Below are positions 21,054 through 28,963 of a stretch of DNA of 42,298 nucleotides, piece by piece. Source of the stretch: a virus. The notes below the pieces were generated by a model that was given only the letters and a program-made list of their open reading frames with translations, was not told where the DNA came from and did not search any database. Positions within the stretch are counted from its first letter, which is position 1. Each line of letters starts with the position of its first letter. The stretch lies in IMG/VR virus record IMGVR_UViG_3300036771_000018, positions 1 through 42,298 of that record, one strand, 5' to 3'. The position numbers were made by a program, and so were the translations under genes.

Positions 21054-21236
21054 TAGTTGTTGTGGTCGCCCGACAGGTACGCGGCTAGCTCTAGTACGTC
21101 GGCCGGATCGTAGGATCTCGGCCACTCGTGTTCGCTGATCAGCGTCCGTGCCGTGCGGTAGTAGTCCGCGCGTTCCGCAACGTACTCCGGTCCAGTCTGT
21201 TCACTGAACGGCTCACTCAGCGCCACAGCCGCGAAC
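21054..21236 (-). CDS. Small protein of unknown function
   Basis: 60 aa from GTG 21236 (VALSEPFSEQTGPEYVAERA), overlapping the 3' end of the upstream gene by 20 bp. Acidic and helical: YYRTARTLISEHEW, then VLELAAYLSGDHNN. It fills the gap up to palindrome copy 7 and has one long frame, but a weak ribosome site. Confidence 0.6.
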
Positions 21237-21477
21237 CCGTGCCGTCACCCGGAAGCTTGGCGGTAGAGAGCGGCGAACGGTCCGGGTCGCCCAGCCCATC
21301 GGCGGCCCTGATCAGCCACGCGGCAAGGTTGCGCGCTTCGACCGGGGACAGCTTGACCCGGTCACCCGTGGTGGCGATGGAAAGGATGTCGCGCTCCTTG
21401 TCCGTGTGCCAGGCGATCACACGACCACCCGCCCGCGCGGAAAGCGTTGCCTTGGTCTCTCGCGTCACGTTCAACAT
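21217..21477 (-). CDS. Small protein of unknown function
   Basis: 86 aa from ATG 21477 (MLNVTRETKATLSARAGGRV) preceded by GAGGAGAGAG. Beta strands followed by VKLSPVEARNLAAWLIRAADGL; the same strand-then-helix ending occurs in the neighbouring 21606 product and in the 17732 product. A tRNA-like gene lies 34 bp upstream. Confidence 0.75.
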   Translation of the reverse strand: MLNVTRETKATLSARAGGRVIAWHTDKERDILSIATTGDRVKLSPVEARNLAAWLIRAADGLGDPDRSPLSTAKLPGDGTGSRLWR

Positions 21478-21511
21478 GCTCTCTCTCCTCGTAGTGTTCG
21501 GCGTTGCCGAG

Positions 21512-21581
21512 TGCCCCGGACGGGAATCGAACCCGTGCACGTCGGTTGATCAGTCCTGCTCTGCCACTGAGCTACCGGGGC
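21512..21581 (-). tRNA. tRNA-like gene with an unpaired anticodon arm
   Basis: 70 nt on the minus strand: perfect acceptor GCCCCGG/CCGGGGC, D-arm GCTC/GAGC, T-arm ACGGG/CCCGT with TTCGATT loop. The anticodon region GGACTGATCAACCGACG cannot form a 5-bp stem; reading CTGATCA as loop gives GAT (Ile) with only two pairs. Discriminator A, no CCA encoded. A degenerate tRNA or a tRNA mimic among early genes. Confidence 0.6.
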
Positions 21582-21605
21582 TAGTGGGGCCGGAGCCCCT
21601 TAGCG

Positions 21606-21770
21606 CTAGACCACGGCGCGCATGTCGGCGAGCAGTGCCGCCGCGTCGTCGTCGTCCATGGTCACTGTGGCTACGGTTCGACCCGTTGCCGCTTTAACGT
21701 GCATGTCCACCGTGATGCCCATGCGCGTTACCTCAATGGTTCCGCCGTCAGCAGTGTTGAACTTCAGCAT
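21606..21770 (-). CDS. 54-aa protein of unknown function
   Basis: ATG 21770 (MLKFNTADGGTIEVTRMGIT). Short beta sheet followed by VTMDDDDAAALLADMRAVV, an acidic helix-capping pattern like the endings of the 21217 and 17732 products. TAG at 21606-21608. The frame fills the gap between the sigma-like gene and the tRNA-like gene. Confidence 0.7.
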   Translation of the reverse strand: MLKFNTADGGTIEVTRMGITVDMHVKAATGRTVATVTMDDDDAAALLADMRAVV

Positions 21771-21816
21771 TTCGTGTCTCCCCTACGTGAATGCGTGTGT
21801 TGTGTTCTGCGGAACG

Positions 21817-22725
21817 TCAGTTCTTGCGGCCAAGCTCTTCGGCCATGGCGGCGGTCAGCTCATCGGCCCGTGCTTCATCCTTGATGGCAACCTTGATGTA
21901 CCGCTTACCGAACGAGCGAAGCCCCTTCTTACGCGCGTCCTGAACTTGCTTCTTCTCAATGCCCATGTCGGCGGCCAATTCGTCGTCATTCTCGCCACGC
22001 CCGTAGAACCCCACGGGGTCGATTCCGAACGACGCGCGGATGACATGCGCCTGGTTGTCACCCATGGTGTCGATGACTGCCTGGACAACGGCGCACTTAC
22101 GGCGACGCTCCTCGGCGGTGACGTCGGAGGGAGTGATCAGATCCTCCGGAACACCCAGCGTTCCGGCAAGGGACTCCGCGAGGGTCAGCGCGTTGTTCCC
22201 GCCCGTGGTCGGCGAGTATCCCCGGTCGGCGTTCGCCTGCGACGGAGACGGAACGTCGATGCTTTCGGATCCCTGCCAGGCAAGGCGGGCAGCGTTCGCG
22301 CGGTCACGACCGAGGCGGCGACCCTTGGGCGGCACAGTCTGAGACAGCTTCTCGGCAACGAACACATCGCCGTTAGCGAGTTCGAGCATCGACGCAAAGA
22401 CCTTGAGCGCGTCATCGTCAGCACCAGCAGCGCCGTTCCGCTCGCCCCTCACGGCGTCCATGAGTACGTTCTCGACGGTGCTGTACATGAAAGCAAAGAA
22501 GCTGTCCACGGTCTCGCCGTTGAAGCGGCTAAGGGCCTCCCAAACTGCGATGCGGCCGACCTGTGCGAATTCCTCGCGGTAGTCGTCCAGGCGCCCGCCC
22601 ATGCGCCGCGCGGCGGTGTCTGCGAGCTTGAGAACGCGGCTTTCCGTTGCTTCGATCACTGCCGACGTGGCGGGGATGTCGTTGTTCTGAGCGGCGGTGA
22701 TCTGAGCGAAGGTGAGCGCGTCCAT
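21817..22725 (-). CDS. Sigma-70-like factor
   Basis: 302 aa (MDALTFAQITAAQNNDIPAT). Residues about 30-95 resemble sigma region 2 (DDYREEFAQVGRIAVWEALS, FFAFMYSTVENVLMDAVRGER). A 120-residue variable linker follows, then residues 215-285 resemble region 4 with a helix-turn-helix (DDELAADMGIEKKQVQDARK). Region 3 is not obvious. It may direct host RNA polymerase to phage promoters or act as a related regulator. A promoter-like element (copy a) lies 28 bp upstream. The assignment rests on pattern, not a strict signature. Confidence 0.7.
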   Translation of the reverse strand: MDALTFAQITAAQNNDIPATSAVIEATESRVLKLADTAARRMGGRLDDYREEFAQVGRIAVWEALSRFNGETVDSFFAFMYSTVENVLMDAVRGERNGAAGADDDALKVFASMLELANGDVFVAEKLSQTVPPKGRRLGRDRANAARLAWQGSESIDVPSPSQANADRGYSPTTGGNNALTLAESLAGTLGVPEDLITPSDVTAEERRRKCAVVQAVIDTMGDNQAHVIRASFGIDPVGFYGRGENDDELAADMGIEKKQVQDARKKGLRSFGKRYIKVAIKDEARADELTAAMAEELGRKN

Positions 22726-22752
22726 GAGGTGCCTCTTTCAGTGTTTCGGTGT

Positions 22753-22783
22753 CTTCTCCCCGGGTCTAGGGAGTCGATGGCCC
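22753..22783 (-). promoter_or_regulatory. Promoter-like element, copy a (sigma-like gene)
   Basis: Minus strand GGCCATCGACTC-C-CTAGA then CCCGGGGAGAAG. It ends 28 bp upstream of the sigma-like start. Confidence 0.65.
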
Positions 22784-23125
22784 GGACGGGCCCGTTTCGC
22801 AGTGCCAGCTTGTGTGACCTGAGCCACACACACATAGCCGGACCCATCCGGGCGGTTGCGCAGACACCGGCTTGCGCCCGCCGTCGTCGTTGCTGGGATG
22901 AACGTAGCCGAGCACATCCGTAGGCGAAAGCCCGATCTGACCTAAGAGACCGACAGTCTTTGTGTTCGGTTGCCTTGGATCCCAAGGCGTTACCCGGTAT
23001 CCACCTTTAGAACGATGGTTGTTTTACCGAGTCATACTTAGGTTGTACGTGGGTAACAGGCTGATGACCTTGGAAGCTAAAACAGGCACCCAACGGCCAA
23101 AAACCCACTGTTGTGACTCACGACG
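22784..23125. other. Structured non-coding region between DNA polymerase and sigma-like genes
   Basis: No gene seen. It has lower G+C than its surroundings and several inverted repeats: CCTTGG-ATC-CCAAGG (22972-22986), and the nested pair CCAAGG...GTTACCC (22982-22995) with GGGTAAC...CCTTGG (23051-23073). It could be a replication origin or a leader/control region. Confidence 0.45.
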
Positions 23126-23147
23126 CACCTACTCACGTGAGTAGGTG
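23126..23147. repeat. 22-bp palindrome, copy 8
   Basis: Perfect copy, 101 bp after the DNA polymerase stop, the largest distance from a coding end in the set. Confidence 0.92.
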
Positions 23148-23248
23148 ACCTGAGAGTAACCGCACCGTAACGGGCGAAGTCACTCCGCGTCGACAACGGG
23201 GCCACCCATCATCAGCGCAGAGTGACAAAACCCAACACAACACACTGA

Positions 23249-25096
23249 CTAGTAGTCAGCCCCGTACAGCGACCCCCACGACCGACGCCCGACCTCTGCC
23301 TCACTCTCGATGGGCACACCGAACAGGTCGAACGTCATGCACCGCTCAAACTCCCGCGCGAAATCCTCAGCCTCCCCCTCCGGAACCGAAGCGAGCATTT
23401 CGTCATGAATCGGGAGACGGCAGTAGTCCAGCAACCCGGCCTCTTCCATGTGCATCATGGACTGGCCGAGCACATCACGCGCCGCACTCTGACACGCGTA
23501 GTTCACGACAGCGTAGGTACGGTCCCGGTCCAGTGGAAGCCGTCGACCCGTTGCCGACACGTGGACCATGCCGGTTTGGAAAGCTTCACGCTGCCACCGG
23601 TTCGACGCGCGCTTAATCTCCGGGTACACCCGGTCATACGCGGAAAGCGCCTGTTGCACTTCCGCCATGGGTGCACCTGTTTGCCGCTGAATGGTGGATG
23701 CGCCACCGCCGTAGACCTTCCCGAACCCGATCCCCTTGGCAAGCTTTCGATGCGCCTTAGTGAAGCCCGGACCAAATACCAATGACGCCGTGAAGTCGTG
23801 CAAGTCGTGGCCATTCGTAATGGCCTCTTTCATTCGCTTCACATCGGCTAGTGCGGCGAGTACGCGCATCTCTACTGCGGCAAAGTCAGTGGACACCATT
23901 ACGTGCCCCTCGTCGGCGAGCAGACAGCGCCGGATCATCTGATCGGACGACGGCAGTGTCTGAAGCGCCGGGCGTGTGATCGACATGCGGCCCGTCCGCG
24001 CGGTCAGGGTATTTATGAACGGGTGTATCCGACCCTGATCGTCCACGGTCTCTAGGAACGTCTCGGCGTACGCCGAGCGCCACTTACCCGCACGCTTCGA
24101 CCTAAGCACCGCATCGGCGAGCGGGTTAGGTGTGCGGACACCTAGCCGATTCCACTGGAGATCCATATCAGCCAGGGCGAGCAACACAGCCTTATCAACC
24201 TTGACTGCACCCCCGGCCGTCGTCTCGGTCAGCACCTCCCCCATGCCCGCGAGAGCTTCGGCAATCTGCTTATTCGAGTTGACCGACTCGACCCCGTACC
24301 GAGCCGCACGGTGCGCGTGCTCCTCGGATTCCTCGGCTAGATGCGCGTTTAGCGCCTCGGTAAAGTCCCGGTCCAGCACAAGCCCCCTGCGCTGCATCAC
24401 GCTGCACATGCGGGCAATCTCGTGTTCGTACTGGACCAGCGCGTCTCGGACTTCCAGACGCGACAGCTCAGCCGTGAGTACCGGGTCGAGTCGGGCCGTC
24501 AAGATGACGTCAAGTCCCGCGTACAGGTTGTAAGTCGGGTGGTCTATGTCGATACCCCGCCACCCCGTCGCCTTAGTCAGCCCGAGGGACCGGAAGACGG
24601 CCGTAAGGTCCCCCTGGGTGTCCGGCGCCGTCCGGTCGACGTAGTACGCCGACAGGGGCTTGAGGCCGGTCCCGATGCCACCTTCCATTGCTTGGCGCGG
24701 ATCGATCAGGGTTGCTTTGATCTTTGTGTCAGTCGTACGGGGCGCCATCTCTTCGAGTGGAACACCCGCGTGACGGTCCAGCACAAGCCAATCAAACGGG
24801 GCGTTGTGAATCAGGAACCTGCGGATACGGTGCAGCGCTTCGAGAGCCACCCGGCGGAAGTGTCCGCCCCGCTCCCAATGGATGACCCATGCGGTATGCG
24901 CGTCGCCGAACTGCACCGTACGCAGACGGTAGCTAGCCCCGAAGATGTCAAGACCGGTCGTCTCGGTGTCCAGCGCGATCGGGCCCCGGCGGTTGGCATC
25001 CTGTGCCCACGCTAGAAACTCGTCCAACTCTTCGCGGGTTGCGGGTACATGAACGCTGACATCGTCACCGGCGACGTTGTGGCGGTAGGTAAGCAC
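23249..25096 (-). CDS. DNA polymerase, family A, with 3'-5' exonuclease
   Basis: 615 aa (MLTYRHNVAGDDVSVHVPAT). Exonuclease motif I is IALDTETTGLD, with further acidic motifs (IHNAPFDWLVLD, YAGLDVILTARL). Polymerase motif A is STDFAAVEMRVLA, motif B RKLAKGIGFGKVYGGG, motif C LPIHDEM. No 5'-3' exonuclease domain. It is the likely replicative polymerase, in the same transcription unit as the primase-helicase and with palindrome copy 9 between them. Confidence 0.96.
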   Translation of the reverse strand: MLTYRHNVAGDDVSVHVPATREELDEFLAWAQDANRRGPIALDTETTGLDIFGASYRLRTVQFGDAHTAWVIHWERGGHFRRVALEALHRIRRFLIHNAPFDWLVLDRHAGVPLEEMAPRTTDTKIKATLIDPRQAMEGGIGTGLKPLSAYYVDRTAPDTQGDLTAVFRSLGLTKATGWRGIDIDHPTYNLYAGLDVILTARLDPVLTAELSRLEVRDALVQYEHEIARMCSVMQRRGLVLDRDFTEALNAHLAEESEEHAHRAARYGVESVNSNKQIAEALAGMGEVLTETTAGGAVKVDKAVLLALADMDLQWNRLGVRTPNPLADAVLRSKRAGKWRSAYAETFLETVDDQGRIHPFINTLTARTGRMSITRPALQTLPSSDQMIRRCLLADEGHVMVSTDFAAVEMRVLAALADVKRMKEAITNGHDLHDFTASLVFGPGFTKAHRKLAKGIGFGKVYGGGASTIQRQTGAPMAEVQQALSAYDRVYPEIKRASNRWQREAFQTGMVHVSATGRRLPLDRDRTYAVVNYACQSAARDVLGQSMMHMEEAGLLDYCRLPIHDEMLASVPEGEAEDFAREFERCMTFDLFGVPIESEAEVGRRSWGSLYGADY

Positions 25097-25124
25097 GCGC
25101 TCTCTCCTTCACATGCGAACGGGC

Positions 25125-25146
25125 CACCTACTCACGCGAGTAGGTG
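25125..25146. repeat. 22-bp palindrome, copy 9
   Basis: One change at the centre (ACGT to ACGC). It sits 24 bp after the primase stop and 28 bp before the polymerase start; outer GGGCC/GACCC extend it imperfectly. Confidence 0.88.
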
Positions 25147-25170
25147 ACCCGTAGGGGTGTGGCTATGTGG

Positions 25171-27603
25171 TTACTTTGCGAAGATGCCCGGACCCTCGGC
25201 CGGAGAGACTGCGGCGGGCTCACGGAGCCCCACAAGGGCAATGCCCTTAGCCGTCTTCTTGCGGGTCACCCCGCGCTCTTCCATGGCGTCATAGAACGCG
25301 CGACGCGTCCAGCGCTCCTTGTCCGGCAGATTCTCCGCCTCACACCAATCCAGGTAGCTGTTGAACGCCTCGGTCCCGTTCATGACGTACGTCTCTTCAC
25401 ACTTCTCAAGTACGCCCGGGAAGAAGCCTGCAAGCGCATCGGACGTCTCGCGGTATTCCTTGCTCGCTTTGCTGATCACGCCCGGGTCCTGAAGTCCCCC
25501 GGCAAACCACTCGACAGCGCCACGGACAGCCCATGCGGCGATCCCTTCCGCCTCGGACATCAGCTTGTCGTCAAGGCCGTAATCCCGCTCATGGGGCGCA
25601 AACCAGCGCTTGAACGGGATCATCTTGACGCGTCGCCAAAGCCCCTCGTCCTGCCCGCGAAACTTGGGCTTGTGGTTCGTCGCAAGCATCAGAAGAAACG
25701 TCGGCTTGAACTCGAAGAACTCTTGCCGCAGGAACCGAGCGGCGATCATGTCCTTACCGGTCACCCGCTTGAGTACCGCCTCGGACATCGGCTTGCCGCT
25801 CTCACCCTCGGCGGCCATGACCAGCCGTGAACCCCTCAGCGCTGCAACGTCGTTGGGGATACCGCCGCTGGACTTCTCCTCGAAGGTGGCGAACGGGGTT
25901 GTCTTGGAGATCACCCGGAATACGGCCGTGAGTGTGTCTGTGAGCACGCTCTTGCCGTTGGCACCCTTGCCCCACAAGACGCAGAAACACTGTTCGGATG
26001 TGTGGCCGGTGATCCCGTACCCGATCATGCGCCGCATGTAGTCGGGCAAGTCGGGGTTCCCCGGGAAGATCTCAGTAAGGAACTGTTCCCACCTGGGGCA
26101 CTCAGCGTCAGGCTGGAACCTCACCTCAAGGCAGTAGGTCAACATGTCGTCCTTGTCATGCGGGCGCATCTTGCCCGTCCGCAGGTCGACAGTCCCGTTA
26201 CGGAAGCTGAGCAAGTCGGGCCGGTTGTCGAATTCCGAAGCTTCGACGTGCACCGTGGGCACGCTGCGAAGCTCAGTCATCAGCGCATCAATCCGGGTGG
26301 TCATGGTGAAACCCCGCGCTTTCTGTGTCTCGCCTGCCAGTACAAGCGCCGCACCCATGCGGTGAATCTCCTGGCGAACCTTGACTTCCGATCGCTCCCA
26401 CGTGCGGCCGTTCCACACGTAGTAGCCAAGCCCCGGAGCGAACTTGATACGCCCGTCCGACCACGCAACCAACGCATGCGCGTTCATCGCGTCAGACTCG
26501 CCGTAACGGTTGATGAGTCCCGCGAGGATGCGCGCCGCTTCGGTGCCCTGATCGGTCGAGACAACGTCGGCGCCGGTGCGGTCGGTCAACTCGGCGCTGA
26601 CAGCCTGCCGCTCTGCCTCTTTGCTGTCTCGCACGGGGCGAGCGGCCTTGACGGCCCGGTGCAGCTCACGCGCGAACCCGAGAGGGTCACGCTTGCGCCA
26701 ATCCGTAAGGTCGTCCCCCTTGTTGGGGATAGTCAGCGCGTAGACGTCGACCCCGTGAGCGGCGAGCCCAACGGACAGTCGACGCGTGAACCCCTGCCCC
26801 GCCGCATCGTTGTCTCCCGCGACGATGACCTGAGATCCACGCAGCCCGTACGCAAGTTCGGCGGAAAGCTCGGGATTACCGGCGAGCGACGCACCGCGCA
26901 CGGCTACCGCGTCGTACCCCACGGCAACGGCTGTGAGCGCGTCTCCGGGCCCCTCGGTAACGATGGTGACCCCGTAGCCACCCTGCCCGCGAAAGACGCC
27001 GTACGGCGACCAGCGGTGCCCCGTAGGGTTCATCAGTGAGAGCCAACGCCCGGGGCACTCTCCGGTAAGGTCGCGCCCCTGCAAGCCCCTGGGTACACCG
27101 TTGAAGTCGTTGAGCGGCACCGTCAGCCGGGCATAGTTCTTGTACCCACGGGAGAGGTGCGGGAACAGCGGGTTTACCGTCGTGTCATCGACTCCCACGC
27201 CAAGCTCAAGCGCGGTATCCACGTCCATGCCGAAGCGCTCACGCAGGTAGCCCCGCGCAATCTCCGACCACTCGTCATCAGCCGTCAGTTCATCCCGTGC
27301 CATGTCTGCGTACAGGGTCAGTGCTGCGGTGTGCTGTACGCCGACAGGGGCAGGCTTTTCACGCGGCACAGTGGCGCCGTCTCCCGTTGCGTTGAACAAG
27401 TCTCCCCAAGTGAGGTTTGCAGCCTTGACGACGTTTGCCGTTACACAACCGGCGCGGCAAGTAAGCCGCACCTTGTTGTCATCGCCCCGCCAGATACGCA
27501 GCGACGGACGAGAGTCCGTGTGTCCGGGGCAGAGTGCGAGGTATCCCCCGTCCGCCTCTTCGGAGACATCCGAAAACCGGCTAAGCAGTTGTGCGAATTG
27601 CAT
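25171..27603 (-). CDS. Primase-helicase (P4/D5-type)
   Basis: 810 aa from ATG 27603 (MQFAQLLSRFSDVSEEADGG) with AAAGGGG upstream. N-terminal zinc finger: CPGH (residue 25) and CRAGC. TOPRIM primase domain: VTIVTEGPGDALTAVAVG and VIVAGDNDAAG. The C-terminal half is a D5_N plus superfamily 3 helicase with Walker A GKGANGKSVL (about residue 560), then LVMAAEGE. One protein thus unwinds DNA and primes it for the polymerase encoded next. An earlier ATG at 27657 overlaps the promoter-like element and is rejected. Confidence 0.95.
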   Translation of the reverse strand: MQFAQLLSRFSDVSEEADGGYLALCPGHTDSRPSLRIWRGDDNKVRLTCRAGCVTANVVKAANLTWGDLFNATGDGATVPREKPAPVGVQHTAALTLYADMARDELTADDEWSEIARGYLRERFGMDVDTALELGVGVDDTTVNPLFPHLSRGYKNYARLTVPLNDFNGVPRGLQGRDLTGECPGRWLSLMNPTGHRWSPYGVFRGQGGYGVTIVTEGPGDALTAVAVGYDAVAVRGASLAGNPELSAELAYGLRGSQVIVAGDNDAAGQGFTRRLSVGLAAHGVDVYALTIPNKGDDLTDWRKRDPLGFARELHRAVKAARPVRDSKEAERQAVSAELTDRTGADVVSTDQGTEAARILAGLINRYGESDAMNAHALVAWSDGRIKFAPGLGYYVWNGRTWERSEVKVRQEIHRMGAALVLAGETQKARGFTMTTRIDALMTELRSVPTVHVEASEFDNRPDLLSFRNGTVDLRTGKMRPHDKDDMLTYCLEVRFQPDAECPRWEQFLTEIFPGNPDLPDYMRRMIGYGITGHTSEQCFCVLWGKGANGKSVLTDTLTAVFRVISKTTPFATFEEKSSGGIPNDVAALRGSRLVMAAEGESGKPMSEAVLKRVTGKDMIAARFLRQEFFEFKPTFLLMLATNHKPKFRGQDEGLWRRVKMIPFKRWFAPHERDYGLDDKLMSEAEGIAAWAVRGAVEWFAGGLQDPGVISKASKEYRETSDALAGFFPGVLEKCEETYVMNGTEAFNSYLDWCEAENLPDKERWTRRAFYDAMEERGVTRKKTAKGIALVGLREPAAVSPAEGPGIFAK

Positions 27604-27613
27604 GTGAACCCCT

Positions 27614-27643
27614 TTCTCTCTCGCTCTAGTGAGTCGATGGCCT
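27614..27643 (-). promoter_or_regulatory. Promoter-like element, copy b (primase unit)
   Basis: Minus strand AGGCCATCGACTC-A-CTAGA then GCGAGAGAGAA, 11 bp upstream of the primase start. Confidence 0.68.
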
Positions 27644-27697
27644 GTCCCGCGATTCACACCGTGTGGCGTGCGTCACGAGACAGGCCAGGGGTTCGAG

Positions 27698-28225
27698 CTA
27701 CTGCGCGCGTCGCACGTCGGCGAGTAGCTGCGCGTACTGCTCTAGCTCACAAGTCACGTACCAGCGGCCCGTATCCAGCCCTCGGAGCGTCGGCGTGAAG
27801 CCGTAGCGCTCCCGCATGGTGCGGGTATCCAGGGACAGCGCTAGACGCACGCGCGTCCACGTCCTGACATCGAAGTGCACCCGGCCCCGGGCAACGTTCG
27901 CGCGACGCACCTTGTGCACGGCGACCCCGTACGGGAATCCAGCGTTGCGGGCTTCGACTAGGGCCTGTCGTAGCCACGACGGTACGGCCGGGCTCTTGAC
28001 GTCCTTAGCTTCGAGGATGAAAGGCCACGCGTGTGCGTCCCCTACGTCGTAACTCCCCTCCTGCGCTTGCCTCTTGATGTTGAGCGGGTCGGCCGGATCC
28101 TTGAACGGTGTTGCCCACCCGGGGAGTTCGCGCCACCCATCGACGTACAGCCCTAGCCGATCGTTCAGGTAGTCGCGTATCGCGCTCTCCCACGCTGTCC
28201 CACGCGCCTTATTGGGGTTAGCCAC
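27698..28225 (-). CDS. Resolvase-like nuclease (PD-(D/E)XK)
   Basis: 175 aa from GTG 28225 (MANPNKARGTAWESAIRDYL), overlapping the upstream gene by 8 bp. RGTAWE (first catalytic Glu), then GSYDVGD (Asp) and FILEAKD (Glu, Lys) follow the PD-(D/E)XK order of Hjc-like Holliday junction resolvases. PSWLRQALVEARNAGFPYGVAVHK is the helix-strand that follows the core in this fold. Likely role: resolving branched replication or packaging intermediates. Named from motif order only. Confidence 0.72.
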   Translation of the reverse strand: MANPNKARGTAWESAIRDYLNDRLGLYVDGWRELPGWATPFKDPADPLNIKRQAQEGSYDVGDAHAWPFILEAKDVKSPAVPSWLRQALVEARNAGFPYGVAVHKVRRANVARGRVHFDVRTWTRVRLALSLDTRTMRERYGFTPTLRGLDTGRWYVTCELEQYAQLLADVRRAQ

Positions 28226-28397
28226 GCGTCCACCTCACATCGGCACCCCGTGAAGCGGCACCGCCGATAGCGTCGGCATACCGTGACCAGTCCTTACGTA
28301 CATGCGCGCCGTGCACAATCCACACGACGTCACCCGCACCCATGGCCCGAACATCCCCTAGCGCGGGGGCAGTTGCAGCCGTGATCTTCCTGTCCAT
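28218..28397 (-). CDS. Small protein of unknown function
   Basis: 59 aa from ATG 28397 (MDRKITAATAPALGDVRAMG) with AAGGGG ribosome site. VVWIVHGAHVRKDWSRYADAI suggests a strand-helix unit. First gene after palindrome copy 10; overlaps the resolvase-like gene. Confidence 0.72.
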   Translation of the reverse strand: MDRKITAATAPALGDVRAMGAGDVVWIVHGAHVRKDWSRYADAIGGAASRGADVRWTRG

Positions 28398-28409
28398 CAA
28401 TCCCCTTAG

Positions 28410-28431
28410 CACCTACTCACGTGAGTAGGTG
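28410..28431. repeat. 22-bp palindrome, copy 10
   Basis: Perfect copy, 12 bp before the 28218 gene start and 12 bp after a terminator hairpin. Confidence 0.92.
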
Positions 28432-28443
28432 GTGAAACGACAA

Positions 28444-28480
28444 AGGGCCGGACAGCACCACATCGGCACCGTCCGGCCCT
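28444..28480 (-). terminator. Terminator
   Basis: AGGGCCGGAC/GTCCGGCCCT stem with a 17-base loop; minus strand continues TTGTCG. Order: stop codon, terminator, palindrome, next gene. Confidence 0.8.
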
Positions 28481-28490
28481 AGCCGGTCTC

Positions 28491-28784
28491 TTACTCGTCG
28501 TCGTCGCTGTCGTCGCCCATCACGCCAGGCTCAATGAGCCGGACGTGTTCCGCCGAGATCCATTCAGCGCGCAAAGAGCGACGCTTGGTGAATCCGGACT
28601 CAGTCCCGGTCGGCTTCACTCGCAGCATGGGGCGGAGTCGACCACCTTCGAGAACGGCCGTCACATCCATGACTACCGCATCCGACATGCGCACCCGGTT
28701 ACCCTGCCGCGCCGAGTAGGCCACCAGGTCACCCCGGTACAGCTCTTCACCCGCATAGTCCGTGATGACGCCGCGCTTACCCAT
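28491..28784 (-). CDS. Small protein of unknown function
   Basis: 97 aa from ATG 28784 (MGKRGVITDYAGEELYRGDL) with GGAG 8 bp upstream, overlapping the previous gene by 8 bp. Beta-rich with YRGDLVAYSARQGN, then VMDVTAVLEGGRLRPMLRVKPTG and a final acidic run of Asp/Glu. It looks like a small barrel; function unknown. Confidence 0.75.
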   Translation of the reverse strand: MGKRGVITDYAGEELYRGDLVAYSARQGNRVRMSDAVVMDVTAVLEGGRLRPMLRVKPTGTESGFTKRRSLRAEWISAEHVRLIEPGVMGDDSDDDE

Positions 28785-28962
28785 ACTCAGGATCTCCACA
28801 CTCTTCATCGACACCGAAGCGTCGTCGCCGCTCGTGAATCACTGCCGGTCGCCCGCTAGGCGCGTACTCCCACAGTGGGAGCCTGATCGCCTCATCCGGT
28901 AGCACGCGGAGCAACTTCGGGAAGTCGGTCAGCGCGCTGCCGGGAATGTGAGTGTTCGACAC
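28777..28962 (-). CDS. Small protein of unknown function
   Basis: 61 aa from GTG 28962 (MSNTHIPGSALTDFPKLLRV), 1 bp after the RDF stop. LLRVLPDEAIRLPLWEYAPSG with a basic middle (HERRRRFG). Coupled to both neighbours in the RDF operon. Confidence 0.7.
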   Translation of the reverse strand: MSNTHIPGSALTDFPKLLRVLPDEAIRLPLWEYAPSGRPAVIHERRRRFGVDEECGDPEYG

Positions 28963-28963
28963 G

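Noticed and set aside
22962-23144. Plus-strand ORF of 60 aa in the polymerase-sigma gap
   Set aside because: No ribosome site, ends inside palindrome copy 8, and composition is that of non-coding sequence.
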